A DNA stretch of 64,000 nucleotides. It comes from Henricia sp. BOLD:AAB3569 (taxonomy: Eukaryota > Echinodermata > Asteroidea > Spinulosida > Echinasteridae). Each line of letters starts with the position of its first letter. Position 1 is the stretch's first letter. Below, one piece after another: positions 1 through 10,900 of the stretch. Under the pieces are notes generated by a model that was not told the DNA's origin, searched no databases, and saw only the letters and a list, made by a program, of their open reading frames with translations. The stretch spans positions 186,001 through 250,000 of the forward strand of contig JBBELK010001195.1 in the NCBI GenBank assembly GCA_037783545.1, in the 5' to 3' direction. Made by a program: the position numbers and the translations under genes.

Positions 1-1
1 T

Positions 2-610
2 AGTTAGATCGCCTTGTTGCTTCATAACATTTAGCATACCCGTGGTGCTCGTTGCATCGCCTTCATTTAGGTTTCTTCCATTTTGGCCTTGGCCAACTTG
101 TGACTTTTCTTGACTCGTGTCTTTAAACTGGTCGGGTGGCTTTATTGCTTCTTCAAGAAACTGGTTAGGCCTCAACGAATGAGATTCCTGCTCTTTCAGT
201 TCTTTATGAAACTGTGTTTCAAAATGAGGGGTAAGTTGAGGTGGGCTTATTTCTTCATGTTCTGTTAACCAGTCTTTGACTGCATCGATTGGCCTCTTTT
301 CATTGTGACGAAGATCAAGAGATGCGCGTGTCTTGAGCGAGTCCTTTTCAATTTTCTCGAACATGGCCAGTTTTGTCTCTTCGATTTCTATTTCTGTGTC
401 TATGGTAAGACGTTCTTTTTCTTGTCGTAGCTTTAATTCCTTTTCTTCAAGCTTCTGTTTCTTTTCAAGTGCCCTTTGTTGGCATTTGAGTTTTGCTCTC
501 TTAAATTCTGCATCTGTATGAGCACTTAAATCATCCTTGGATGATATTTTGAAGCCCTTTGACGACGCTGATCGAGACAAACTCTCCAAACTATCTTTCA
601 ATTCATTCAT
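2..610 (-). CDS. Partial retroelement gag-like ORF running off the left edge (BEL/Pao-like suspected)
   Basis: Reading the minus strand from an ATG at 610 gives about 203 codons without a stop, continuing past the window edge. It starts MNELKDSLESLSRSAS. Residues ~35-95 are a Lys/Glu/Gln-rich heptad-like helix (RALEKKQKLEEKELKLRQ), probably a coiled coil. An acidic, Gln-rich hydrophilic stretch follows. No enzyme motif is present in the visible part. N-terminal coiled coils of this kind, ahead of a DUF1759-type gag, are usual in BEL/Pao polyproteins, and everything nearby is mobile-element DNA, so I infer a BEL/Pao gag start. A host first exon is the alternative. The uninterrupted frame suggests a young copy. 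Coding call fairly sure; family call weak. Confidence 0.5.
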   Translation of the reverse strand, partial: MNELKDSLESLSRSASSKGFKISSKDDLSAHTDAEFKRAKLKCQQRALEKKQKLEEKELKLRQEKERLTIDTEIEIEETKLAMFEKIEKDSLKTRASLDLRHNEKRPIDAVKDWLTEHEEISPPQLTPHFETQFHKELKEQESHSLRPNQFLEEAIKPPDQFKDTSQEKSQVGQGQNGRNLNEGDATSTTGMLNVMKQQGDLT

Positions 611-1623
611 CTTTCTTTGTTTTGTGCTTCAACAGTACTGTAAATATCTCTAATTCTCACGTGTTCTACCTCTAAATCACTCAGTTACGGTGCGCGTACG
701 GCGCAGCCTGTAACATGAACAGCGCCCTCTATAATCTATTGAAAAATTGGGCGTGGCGGTTGGGCGAGAATCGCGTACAGTTGGGCGCGAAATTGGGCGC
801 AAAATTGGGCGCGAATTTTACGTAGGAGTTCTGGAAAATTACAACAAAAAACCTTCAAAAGGTTGCTCATTCACTGTTCTACGTTACCATCCACTTCGGG
901 CTTGTCCCTTCCTTGGTTTATAGCCTACATAGGTCAAAGTATCTTGTACACGATGACTCTCAAAATGTGGATTTTACGACGATTATTTCTCGAAGTTTTT
1001 AACTAATGTAGAGCCCAATACTCTGTTCAAGCTGACGCGTTACTGGTACCAAAATTTGTCCGTTTTAACTCGTATCCACTTTCTGTAGTCAATAACTTGT
1101 TACTCACGACTCCGATGAACACTTCTTATAACTTTAATTGATGTCCTAAGAATAACAGAGGCGTGATTCCAATGGTAAACTTGACGTTAATGACGCGATG
1201 ACGCGGTTAAAAACTTGTGAACCTTCCTAGGCAACGGTCAACTTACTGAATGTCGAAGCGCCCAAACTAGCACCACAAAAACGAGAGAGGGCGCTACATA
1301 GCTTGGACGGTCGAGAAATGGCACTTACAATCACTGTAAAACGTTCAACTTTCGACTAGAAAATTAGGTTAGTTTCAAAACTAGTGTAAGAACGGGTTTT
1401 CGCCAACATCAGAAGGTACGAAATTTAGTCATTTTTAAGGACGTATTGGAAGCAACACTATATATGACGTCGCGTTCGCACACGGCGCGCAACGCGGCTC
1501 ATTCGAACTAGGCCGGGCTGGCGCTGTATGGCGCTGGCCCGCATTCGTAATCGGGCTGTGAACACAGGTTCGGGCACGTGAAAAAGTCGCACGTAAAGGC
1601 AAGTCGAGGGGGTAGATTGGTTC
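611..1623. other. Non-coding stretch upstream of the edge ORF; possible LTR/leader
   Basis: No coding potential seen. At 747-817 the heptamer TTGGGCG recurs five times in short succession. If the edge ORF is an LTR-retroelement gag, its 5' LTR and primer-binding site should lie here, but no second LTR is in the window, so ends cannot be set. Confidence 0.3.
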
Positions 1624-1670
1624 CCGATCCCTATAGATTGGTTCGCTTATTGCGAAAATATAGGGATCGG
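1624..1670. repeat. Two-tier hairpin
   Basis: Perfect 12-bp arms CCGATCCCTATA (1624-1635) and TATAGGGATCGG (1659-1670). Inside the loop is a second stem, TTCGC/GCGAA. No flanking duplication is obvious. Confidence 0.7.
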
Positions 1671-1944
1671 TAAAGGGCAGCCACCCGTCACGTGGTTATT
1701 ATTATTTTTATATTTTTAGTAAGTGCGCAGATTTTGCATTGACATTTGTAACTTGGCCGTGCGTGTCGAACATATCCAATTATGTCAATAAAGTACATTG
1801 CCTAAAGCAAAGGGCTTGGCCAATTTTTAAATATAAAAAACACAATGCGCACGCGCAAAGACGACCAATTACAGATCAATATGAAGCGCCCTTTACCTGT
1901 CCTTATATTCTCCTGTGTGGAATATGTGGACGGGAACCAGTCTA
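1671..1944. other. AT-rich non-coding spacer
   Basis: No recognisable gene or repeat between the hairpin and the 9-bp tandem array. Confidence 0.4.
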
Positions 1945-1980
1945 GTCGAGGGGGTCGAGGGGGTCGTGGGGGTCGAGGGG
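1945..1980. repeat. 9-bp tandem repeat, four units
   Basis: Four copies of GTCGAGGGG (the third reads GTCGTGGGG), directly abutting the 3' break of the LINE fragment. Confidence 0.9.
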
Positions 1981-1983
1981 GTT

Positions 1984-2546
1984 TTAGAACAACCCCTTTT
2001 TATTAGGTATCAAGCTTCGAAGGGTTTTCCACATTTTGTTTGTATTCCCCTTATTATTTTGAATGACTTCCAAGTAGTACTGCCTCTTAAGTTTTACACC
2101 CAAATTATTTAGTCTATTTCTGAGATTCTTTGCTTGTAAAATAGCTTCTACATTCCGAGTACCATTGGCAAGATATCTGGCTTTGATTGATTTTTGTCTA
2201 AGTTCCAAATACTCATCATTGATCCATTCAGCCTTTTTAGCTGAAACTCTCAAGTTTTTCATTGGAGCATGAACATTACAAACGTTCAAAAACAAATCCT
2301 TAAACAGACTCCAGGCCATATCAGGACTGTCGGCCATATTCAGTACATGCCAGGGTTGAACACAAAGGTCATTAGCAAAAGCTTCAGCATTAAACTTCCG
2401 AAAAGAACCTGCTTGAACATACTCATATTGAGTAAAAACCAACGAATGATCACTTAAGTTAAAATCAACAACCCCAAAATTGGAATACAAATTAGGTTGA
2501 TTTGTCCAAATATGATCAATGCAGGTGGAACTACGTTCAGTTACTC
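1984..2546 (-). pseudogene. LINE (L2/CR1/Jockey-like) fragment: end of APE endonuclease plus linker to RT
   Basis: Minus-strand reading gives TCIDHIWTNQPN, then FNLSDHSLV. These are the last conserved blocks of the apurinic-like endonuclease (the catalytic-His SDH motif) in non-LTR retrotransposon ORF2. About 150 residues of the helical endonuclease-RT linker follow, including AWSLFKDLFLNVCNVHAP and KMWKTLRSLIP. The frame is open for 168 codons from 2490. It has a stop just upstream (~2550) and ends at 1984 where the 9-bp tandem repeat begins, before any RT motif. It is a fragment lacking the endonuclease N-terminus and the whole RT. Superfamily sure; clade inferred. Confidence 0.8.
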
Positions 2547-2599
2547 TTCAGTTGCTCATTTGATAGGCCTAATTAAGTGTTAAAAATACTATAAATGGC

Positions 2600-3755
2600 A
2601 ACCAACAACTACCCCTACCACAACGCTGGAAACCTATATGAAAGCCACAAAATATGAAATTTCCCATACCCGACTACAAAATCGGTCAACAAACATGACC
2701 AAACCAGAACTAGCCGCAATAACCAACCTTAAGAAAAACAAGGAAATCGTAATCAAACCTTATGACAAAGGAAGAGGTATTTGCATTATGAATCGAACCG
2801 ACTACCTAAAGTCCATACATTACTTTGAACTGGACAACGACATAACTCCCCAAACAATAACATTAGTTCAAAACGTACTGACGGAAATGAGAAATAACAA
2901 CTAGATATATCAACCTACTCTCGAATACCTAAAACCACTACCACAAAACTGCGAATGCTCAACCATGTACTTCCTTTCGTTGGTCCAGGAGACCAATAAT
3001 CAGTGGTTGTAAAAGCCCAACAACCAGGATATCTGAATACATCGACTACTTCCTTCTCCAGATCGTAACCACGCAACCAACGTACATGTATGTCCGCGAC
3101 ACAGCAGACATATTGCGTAAATTGGAAGGTAAACATTTCTCAGAAAATATCCTCATAACCAGTATCGACGTAGTATCGACAAACCAGTATCGATAAACCA
3201 GTAACCAAATTGCAAAAATCGGTTGCGCAATGGGCTCCAACTCAAGCCCCGAAATCAGCGACATAACCTTAGGGAGAAAACAATCCTCAAAGAGGCCAAA
3301 AATATTCTAACATGGTGGCGCTACAGAGATGACATACTAGTTATCTATAACAGAAAGTTTAACGATTTCCAAAAACTCATCGAAACAATGAACTAAATGC
3401 ACCAACCCTCAAATTCACATACGAGTCATCTGAAACCTCAATCAACTACCTGGACTTAACCATTTTCGAAGGAGACCGATTACGTAAATCAGGCATCATA
3501 GACACAAAAGTCTATACGAAACCTACGGAAACATTCCAATATCTCCATAAAACATCATCCCACTCACCCCACGTGTTCAAAGCACTCTCCGATACGCAAG
3601 GAACACAAACAACGAAAACGACTACCTAAACAAAGTCCAAAACTTCTCAGAAAAACTTATTCCTATAGGGTACACACCCGAAAAAATACAAGCGGCAACA
3701 TCAAAGGTAAAACATGCCGGAAGGGCCAACCTTATAACCCAGCTAACCAAATAAC
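2600..3755 (+). pseudogene. Penelope-like element RT remnant (Neptune/Poseidon type)
   Basis: At 2638-2904 the plus strand reads MTKPELAAITNLKKNKEIVI, KPYDKGRGICIMNRTDYL. This is the 'L..N..IVI.PADKG..+V+M...DY' signature at the start of Penelope-like RTs. After stops and frameshifts, 3310-3350 gives WWRYRDDILVIY, the RT motif-C equivalent (Y-x-DD), and 3400-3560 gives TSINYLDLTIFEGDRL and KVYTKPTETFQYL, the conserved thumb block. Order and spacing fit one decayed copy. At least four stops or frameshifts are visible and no GIY-YIG endonuclease is left. The end runs into the AACGTT-rich element at ~3738-3760. Confident in the family. Confidence 0.82.
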
Positions 3756-4136
3756 GTCCCCGAACGTTCTCCGAACGTTAGCTTAACGTTCAAGGAACGT
3801 TAGGAATGAACGTCCGGGGAACGTAATTGTGTGGAGTTTTCTGGACGTCGTCGGCACGTTCGAAACGAACGTTACAAAAAGCCGTCCAGAGGACGTTCAG
3901 GGGAACTTTTCAATTGTACTTACGACACCTTTATTATGACGCAATTGTGATGTAATCAATGACGTAATCGGAATCAATGACGTAATCGCAAAATTTTCAA
4001 TGCATATCAACTAATTACATATTAACCAATCGCTTACCTGAAGTTCCAGCTACATGTGTAGGGCTCTTGATACCAGTCACTTCCTCTTACTAGGTATAGT
4101 AAGGACGCCTGAAATATATGCTCATTGAAGTTCCTT
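3738..4136 (+). mobile_element. AACGTT-rich DNA element Y, copy 1, left part
   Basis: Begins CCCAGCTAAC followed by closely spaced AACGTT words, then a unique core (~3914-4136). The core stops at CTTCCTT where copy 2 is inserted, and resumes at 5780. The same core is found in reverse at 5215-5410. Confidence 0.65.
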
Positions 4137-5779
4137 CCCAGCAAACACAAAACGTTCACAAAACGTTTTGGATAAGTTGTATAAAGGTGACTTAGGTTTT
4201 TGTCAAATAAAACGTTTTTTAAACGTGTATCAAACGTTCCAAAATGGTACGTTTTCTTCCGTGATGTTCCAGGCACGTTTCTAGGACGTTAGAAAAGGTA
4301 CCGACAAAAACGTTTTATTTTGACGTTTGTAAAACGTTTTTCCGAGGACTCCTGAAACTTACAAAAATAAATGATTTTACGTGAAGGTTTTATATAGGTT
4401 ACTTACGTTTTTATCTTCAGCAACGTTTTATGAACGTGTATGCAACGTTCCACGATGGTACGTTTTTTCTATGACGTCCAGATCACGTTTTAAGGACGTT
4501 AGAGGGAGTACTGACAGAAAACGTTTTGTTCGGACGTTTGTAAAACGTTTTGTCGTGGAATTCTTCAAACATAAACAAATACACGTACGTTTTATGTTGG
4601 TCTCTTACGTTTTCGTCTTCAGAAATGTTTTTAAACGTATATAAAATGTTTCAGACGGTACGTTTATTTTCCTGTGACGTCCGAAACACGTTTTAAGAAC
4701 GCAGGAGAGGGTACTGAAATAAAACGTTTTGCTTGGACGTTTCCAAAACGCTTTTTTCCTGGAAATTACACGTATAGAGCCTTTGCACCGAACGTTCGTG
4801 GAAGTTACGTTCGTTTTGAACTTCGAGGGGACGTTCTGCCGACGTTTGAATCTAACGTTGCACTATAACGTTCTAAGAACGTTTTTAATAACGTTTGGAG
4901 AATGTTCGTTTTTTGTCACGTTCGTTTTGAACATCGAGGGGACGTTCTGCGGACATTAAGATTTAACGTTGCAGTGTAACGTTCTGGGAACGTTCCGAGA
5001 ACGTTGTTAACAAAACAGATCGCGTGGGGATCATTTTTCCGTAAATTTCACGGGAAAATGCATTGTTTTAAGGTTTACGTCGTAACCACGCACTGCCTGA
5101 TTTCAAATGTATGTACTTTTGTATATAAAGCCCATCTATAGTCTAAAAAGGTAATATTTTCGAGAAATATTAGGGGAAAAAATGGTTTCCAATGCCCACC
5201 AACCGTGACTACATACGAAGGAAATTCAAGGAGCATATATATATATCAAGCGTCGTAATATTACCTAGTAGGAGGAAGTGACTGATGGTATCAAGAGCCG
5301 GAACTTCAGGTAAGCGATTAGTTATATGTAATTACACAGTGAGAATATTCCGATTACGTCATGTTTACATCACAATTGCGTCAAAATAAAGGTGTTGTAA
5401 GTACAAATGACAATAACGTTCTAGGGACGTTAGTTCTAAAAAGTCGGTTGTAAAAACGTCGCAAACTAACGTCTTTAAAACGTCCAAAAGTGTCCACAAA
5501 ATAACGTCGAAAAAACATTTTGTTAAACGTACAAGACACTTTCAAAAAACGTTTTATGCACGTTATCAATACGTCCGCAGAAACTGGAGAAAGGTTTTTA
5601 AAACGTTTCCTACGTTCAAAAAACGTATTGAGAACGTCGCAATTAAACGTCTTCAAAACGGTTTAAAGTGTCCACAAAATAACGTCCAAAAAAACATTTT
5701 AGTGAACGTACACAAAACGTACGCGACACTTTCAAACAACGTTGAAAAACGTTTTAGAAACGTCTAATTGTTTGCTGGG
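4137..5779 (-). mobile_element. AACGTT-rich DNA element Y, copy 2, inserted in copy 1 in inverse orientation
   Basis: Terminal inverted repeats CCCAGCAAAC (4137-4146) and GTTTGCTGGG (5770-5779). Subterminal arms are packed with AACGTTTT words (4147-5030 and 5411-5769). The internal core (5031-5410) is the reverse complement of the copy 1 core halves at 3914-4136 and 5780-5960. Copy 2 keeps the uninterrupted version of the site where it sits in copy 1 (…TTTCCTTCGTATGTAG…). No transposase is encoded, so it is non-autonomous; superfamily unknown. Confidence 0.7.
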
Positions 5780-6175
5780 TATGTAGTCACGGTTGGCGGA
5801 CATTGGAAACCACATTTTTCTGTTATTTCTTCAAACTATTACCTTTTTAGACTATAGATGGGTTTTATATACAAAAGTACATACATATGAAATCAGGCAG
5901 TGCGTGGTTACGACGTTAAGCTTAAAACAATGCATTTTCCCGTGAAATTTACGGGAAACTATCTCCGCGCGAGCTGCTTTGTTAACAACGTTCTCGGAAC
6001 TTTCCTAGAACGTTACACTGCAACGTTAGATTCTAACGTCCGCAGAACGTCCCCTCGACGTTCAAAGTGAACGCGACCAAAAACAAACATTCTCCGAACG
6101 TTATTAAAAAACGTTCTTAGAATGTTATAGTGCAACGTTAGATTCAAACGTTGGCAGAACGTCCCCTGTCTTGCC
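5780..6175 (+). mobile_element. AACGTT-rich DNA element Y, copy 1, right part (truncated)
   Basis: Continues the copy 1 core (5780-5960, matching reverse 5031-5215), then AACGTT-rich arm matching reverse ~4815-5030. It is cut off at ~6175, where Tc1 transposase sequence starts, so the right terminal repeat is missing. Confidence 0.65.
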
Positions 6176-7770
<1,595 letters not shown>

Positions 7771-7779
7771 AGCACCTGC

Positions 7780-7814
7780 CGTCTCGCGTCTCGCGTCTCG
7801 CGTCTCGCGTCTCG
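7780..7814. repeat. 7-bp tandem repeat (CGTCTCG)n
   Basis: Five units of CGTCTCG. The reverse complement with diverged units (GCGAGAC/GCGAGAT) lies at ~19155-19202, within the matching inverted block. Confidence 0.85.
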
Positions 7815-8299
7815 ACTACCAAATCTCGAATACAAAATCCAGAATACGTTTACCAGAGTATATTTTCCACACGGGGTTGATTTCACAATTTTCCAAACAG
7901 ACTCCAGTTAAACTTCTTCATACTGTCCTCTTCAACTTAAAAACTCTTATTGATTCTGATCCAAAGCACACTTAATTTGGTTTCAGCTTCAACCGCACAC
8001 TTATTAGAACTTAATTAGGGAGATAAAGAGACGCCTTCCAAAGAAAGGAAATAAAAAGTAAAGATTTTCTGCAAAAACGCACATCTTTCAATTTTGTAAC
8101 CTTCATGTTGTACACACAAAAATTAACACATAGCATGATTCTAGTCCCGGGCACACTTACGTTTGGTTCCAGCTTAAGCCGCATATTATTATTATTATTA
8201 TTACTACTACATTCATATAGCGCATATTCCATATGGATATGTTCACACGCTCTTCACATTATAATGTGTTTTTCGAAGCTAATACGCCACCTAAACATC

Positions 8300-8530
8300 G
8301 ATATACCGACATAGGTGGGTGACGCCATTAGCAGCCTACGGCCAGCGACACCGGGGAATCCCCTTAGTTCTTGGACCTTTACAATCCTTCCGAAGGATGG
8401 AGCAAATGTGTTTAAAGTGCCTTGCTCAAGGGCACAGGTACCACGACCGGGTATAGAACCTGAAACCCCAAGTTTTCACCCGAGTTTTGCAAGTCAGTGG
8501 CCCAAACCACTCGGCCACATTACCCCATAA
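8300..8530 (-). mobile_element. tRNA-derived SINE
   Basis: Minus strand begins GGGGTAATGTGGCCGAGTGG, with an exact RNA polymerase III A-box TGGCCGAGTGG. It then has a degenerate B-box GGTTCTATACC, followed by the SINE body word CCTTGAGCAAGGCACTTTA and the palindromic CCTTCGGAAGG. The body length (~200 nt) and missing cloverleaf 3' half exclude a functional tRNA gene. Confidence 0.75.
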
Positions 8531-8745
8531 TAATTAGTACCTAATTAGGGAGTTATAAAGGGACCCTTTCCCACAAAGCTAAAAGGTAAAGATTTTTCAC
8601 CAAAAGAGTATATTGCACATCTTTCAAAGACATTGTACCTTCATGTTGTACAAATGAACATCTATTTATGCATTTTCTAGTTGATTCTAGTCCCGGCTGC
8701 ACTAAATATTTGTTTTAACTTCAACCGCTCACTAATTAGTACCTA

Positions 8746-9074
8746 AATTTACGAATTAAACGAGAGAAGTGAAGTTTGATTCGGATTCTACCGATCCGTT
8801 ACCGAAATGAGGGATCACGTGAGATTACATTGTCTATCTCAGGTATGCCACACTTGAAAGAAAAGAACGCAGTCAGCACGCATATAAGGGCAGCATGCCC
8901 ATTCACCCGTCAGTGTTTAGAGAATACACATTACACTGGACCCAATCGGGTGGGAAAAATGTGAAGGCTATTGTCATTCAACATGTCAGGGTGGGTGGCA
9001 CGTGATCCCTCATTTCGGTAACGGATCGGTAGAATCCGAATCAAACTTCACTTCTCTCGTTTAATTCGTAAATT
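8746..9074. mobile_element. 329-bp element with perfect 76-bp terminal inverted repeats
   Basis: 8746-8821 is the exact reverse complement of 8999-9074, outer ends AATTTACGAATTAAACGAG. The loop 8822-8998 contains sequence also found reversed at 18412-18500. No exact target-site duplication is visible (a TACCT lies near both ends, offset by 1-2 bp). Perfect arms imply recent formation or gene conversion. Confidence 0.8.
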
Positions 9075-9112
9075 CTACCTCACCATTACCTCCATTCAGG
9101 ACCACGTGAGAC
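9072..9112 (+). repeat. Putative DIRS inverted terminal repeat, left
   Basis: ATTCTACCTCACCATTACC… continuing to CACGTGAGAC. The reverse complement, with about four differences, lies at 18503-18543. The two bracket all DIRS-like coding fragments. Confidence 0.5.
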
Positions 9113-9225
9113 TTGAGAGCCGAGGACAGTGCAATGTGCCCCCGAAAATACAAAATAATGAATACAATGATTCAATATACATTAATCTTTATTAGCCTCC
9201 AGTGTCTCATGATACAAGAGCAAGA

Positions 9226-10300
9226 TTAGAGACTCCCCAGAATTGAACTGGATAATGCAGCTTGGGGAGTGTTTGCTTGTGCTGTGCTTCTGTGGTAATA
9301 CTTAGCGAAAGTCGTTGCATTCGTCCACCCTGCTGTCTGCAGCACTATATCAATAGGAACACCTCTGTTGGTGGCAGCCGATGTTGATGCAGATCTGAAA
9401 CTATAGGCTTTAAAAACAGAAACATCAATTTCACTTTCTAATAAACATAATTTGAGCCATCGACTAACTGTAGCTGTACCCACTGCTTTGGGTGGGGGAA
9501 CGTAACTTATGAAATAGCTTAAAAGTGTTGCGTATCGACTTTGTACGCTTGACATACTCAAGTAAAGCTGTAATTACGCATAGCCTTTTATCTGGCATAT
9601 AACTGGAGAACACAATTTCCGGCAAAGGCTTGCCTATTTTTGACGTTTTAACAAAATCTGTCACTAAAAAGGTAACGGTTCCTTTACCGATACTCATTTT
9701 ATCTAAACTTAACAAAGACAAAGTTTGGGCTCTCTGCCCTGTCGTTAACGCAATGAGAGATACGAGTTTGTAAGTAAGTTGCTTTAAGTTAATCTCCTCT
9801 ACTGGTGCAAGACCTTGGATATAACGGAGTACAACATTGACATCCCAAGTATTGGTGTAACGCGGCAGCTGAGGCCTCAAATTATACAGTCCTCGCATTA
9901 ATCTCACAGTTAATGGGTGGCTTCCAAATGGAGTATCGAAGTCTAGTAATGCTGATAGTGCGCTCCTCGCCGTATTAACTGTACTATATTGCGCACCATC
10001 CTCGACAAGTTGTGTTTAAAATGTTAATGCCGAGTTCAAAGTTGAATGAATTAGATTAATTTTGTGTTTAACACAGAAACGTAACCATTTAAATAATGCG
10101 GAACTGTACTGTTTGCTGGTACTGTCTCTCCAGGAATGGAGTATGATGTCGTTTGTTCTGTCCGAAAATCCCTTGTCACAGAGTGATCGCCGGATAAGAG
10201 TGCTGCACAGAGTACCAGGCTGCTTGCAAATTGTGGTAGGCGCAACAGGTCGTCCGACTTGGGCAGCACCACTGGTGACAGTCAGTCCGCAGCGCCCCCG
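9226..10300 (-). pseudogene. DIRS-type tyrosine recombinase (YR), frameshifted
   Basis: DIRS retroelements integrate with a tyrosine recombinase in place of a DDE integrase. On the minus strand, ~10290-10030 encodes the core-binding domain (SDRTNDIILHSWRDSTSKQY). After a stop near 10020, 10015-9560 gives YSTVNTARSALSALL and the first catalytic Arg block TGQRAQTLSLL. A further shift at ~9560-9465 leads to FRSASTSAATNRGVPIDIVL and AGWTNATTFAKYYHR with the nucleophile Tyr. The HxxR box reads YSFR: the His is replaced by Tyr. At least two frame breaks make the copy inactive. It is the 3' part of the element whose RT/RNase H is at 13060-13970 and gag-like ORF at 17526-18053. Confidence 0.85.
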
Positions 10301-10760
10301 ATAATGAGGTCAAATGCCCAATTTTATCTGCACAGCTCATTGGCGTGAACGCGCCGCGAGAAAGTCCGGGATGTTCGCGAGATTTCGTTGGCCTTATTTC
10401 GTTGCTCGCCAGCGTTTTTAACGAGTAGTTTGTGGCCAAGATGGCGGGGTAAGTTTGCAGAATAATTCTTCCTCTTTCGATTGATGTATATTTTGTCACA
10501 ATTTGGGTCATTGTTTAGTTGGTAATTGTGTAAATCTGAAGTGATGGGTCGTATCGTGGATTTTGAGGGGGTCAATTGGTTTGTGTTTCCTGACTGGACT
10601 AGACAAAACTTTGGAAAACAATAGCGTTTTTCCGATAGATGAAGACAAGTGCTTTCGTTTAACGTGCCATGTGGCTTGCTGGAAGAGTTTTTTCAATAGT
10701 TTTTGCGCTACGATTTTACCGCGAGATTTGACCCTTTTAGCAGTGCGATGTTACTGTGGC

Positions 10761-10794
10761 TGCACACGTACGTACGTACGTACGTACGTGTGCA
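10761..10794. repeat. 34-bp perfect palindrome of CGTA repeats
   Basis: TGCACACGTACG…CGTACGTGTGCA reads identically on both strands; the centre is a CGTA tetranucleotide run. Confidence 0.9.
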
Positions 10795-10845
10795 CGCAGA
10801 CATTGTAGAAATGCGCCTAGCTAAACACATTCATGACAGTCAACT

Positions 10846-10900
10846 CGACCGTTGGACCAACTCGTCCGTTGGACCAACTCGTCCGTTGACCGACTGGACT
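10846..10900. repeat. Short minisatellite with CAACTCG core
   Basis: About three units of a ~17-bp repeat, CAACTCGTCCGTTGGAC. It is related by the CAACTCG core to the arrays at 23785-23850, 42815-42890, 43450-43620 and 43930-44095. Confidence 0.75.

Noticed and set aside
333..521. Plus-strand 62-codon Ser/Phe-rich frame
   Set aside because: Antisense shadow of the minus-strand Lys/Glu-rich ORF at 2-610.
4034..5656. Several 60-90-codon frames in the AACGTT-rich zone
   Set aside because: They follow the repeated AACGTT words on both strands and lack any family motif.
8300..8530. Candidate tRNA gene (A-box and B-box)
   Set aside because: No 3' acceptor half or cloverleaf; a SINE body follows. 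The same applies to 18185-18400 and 18857-18975.
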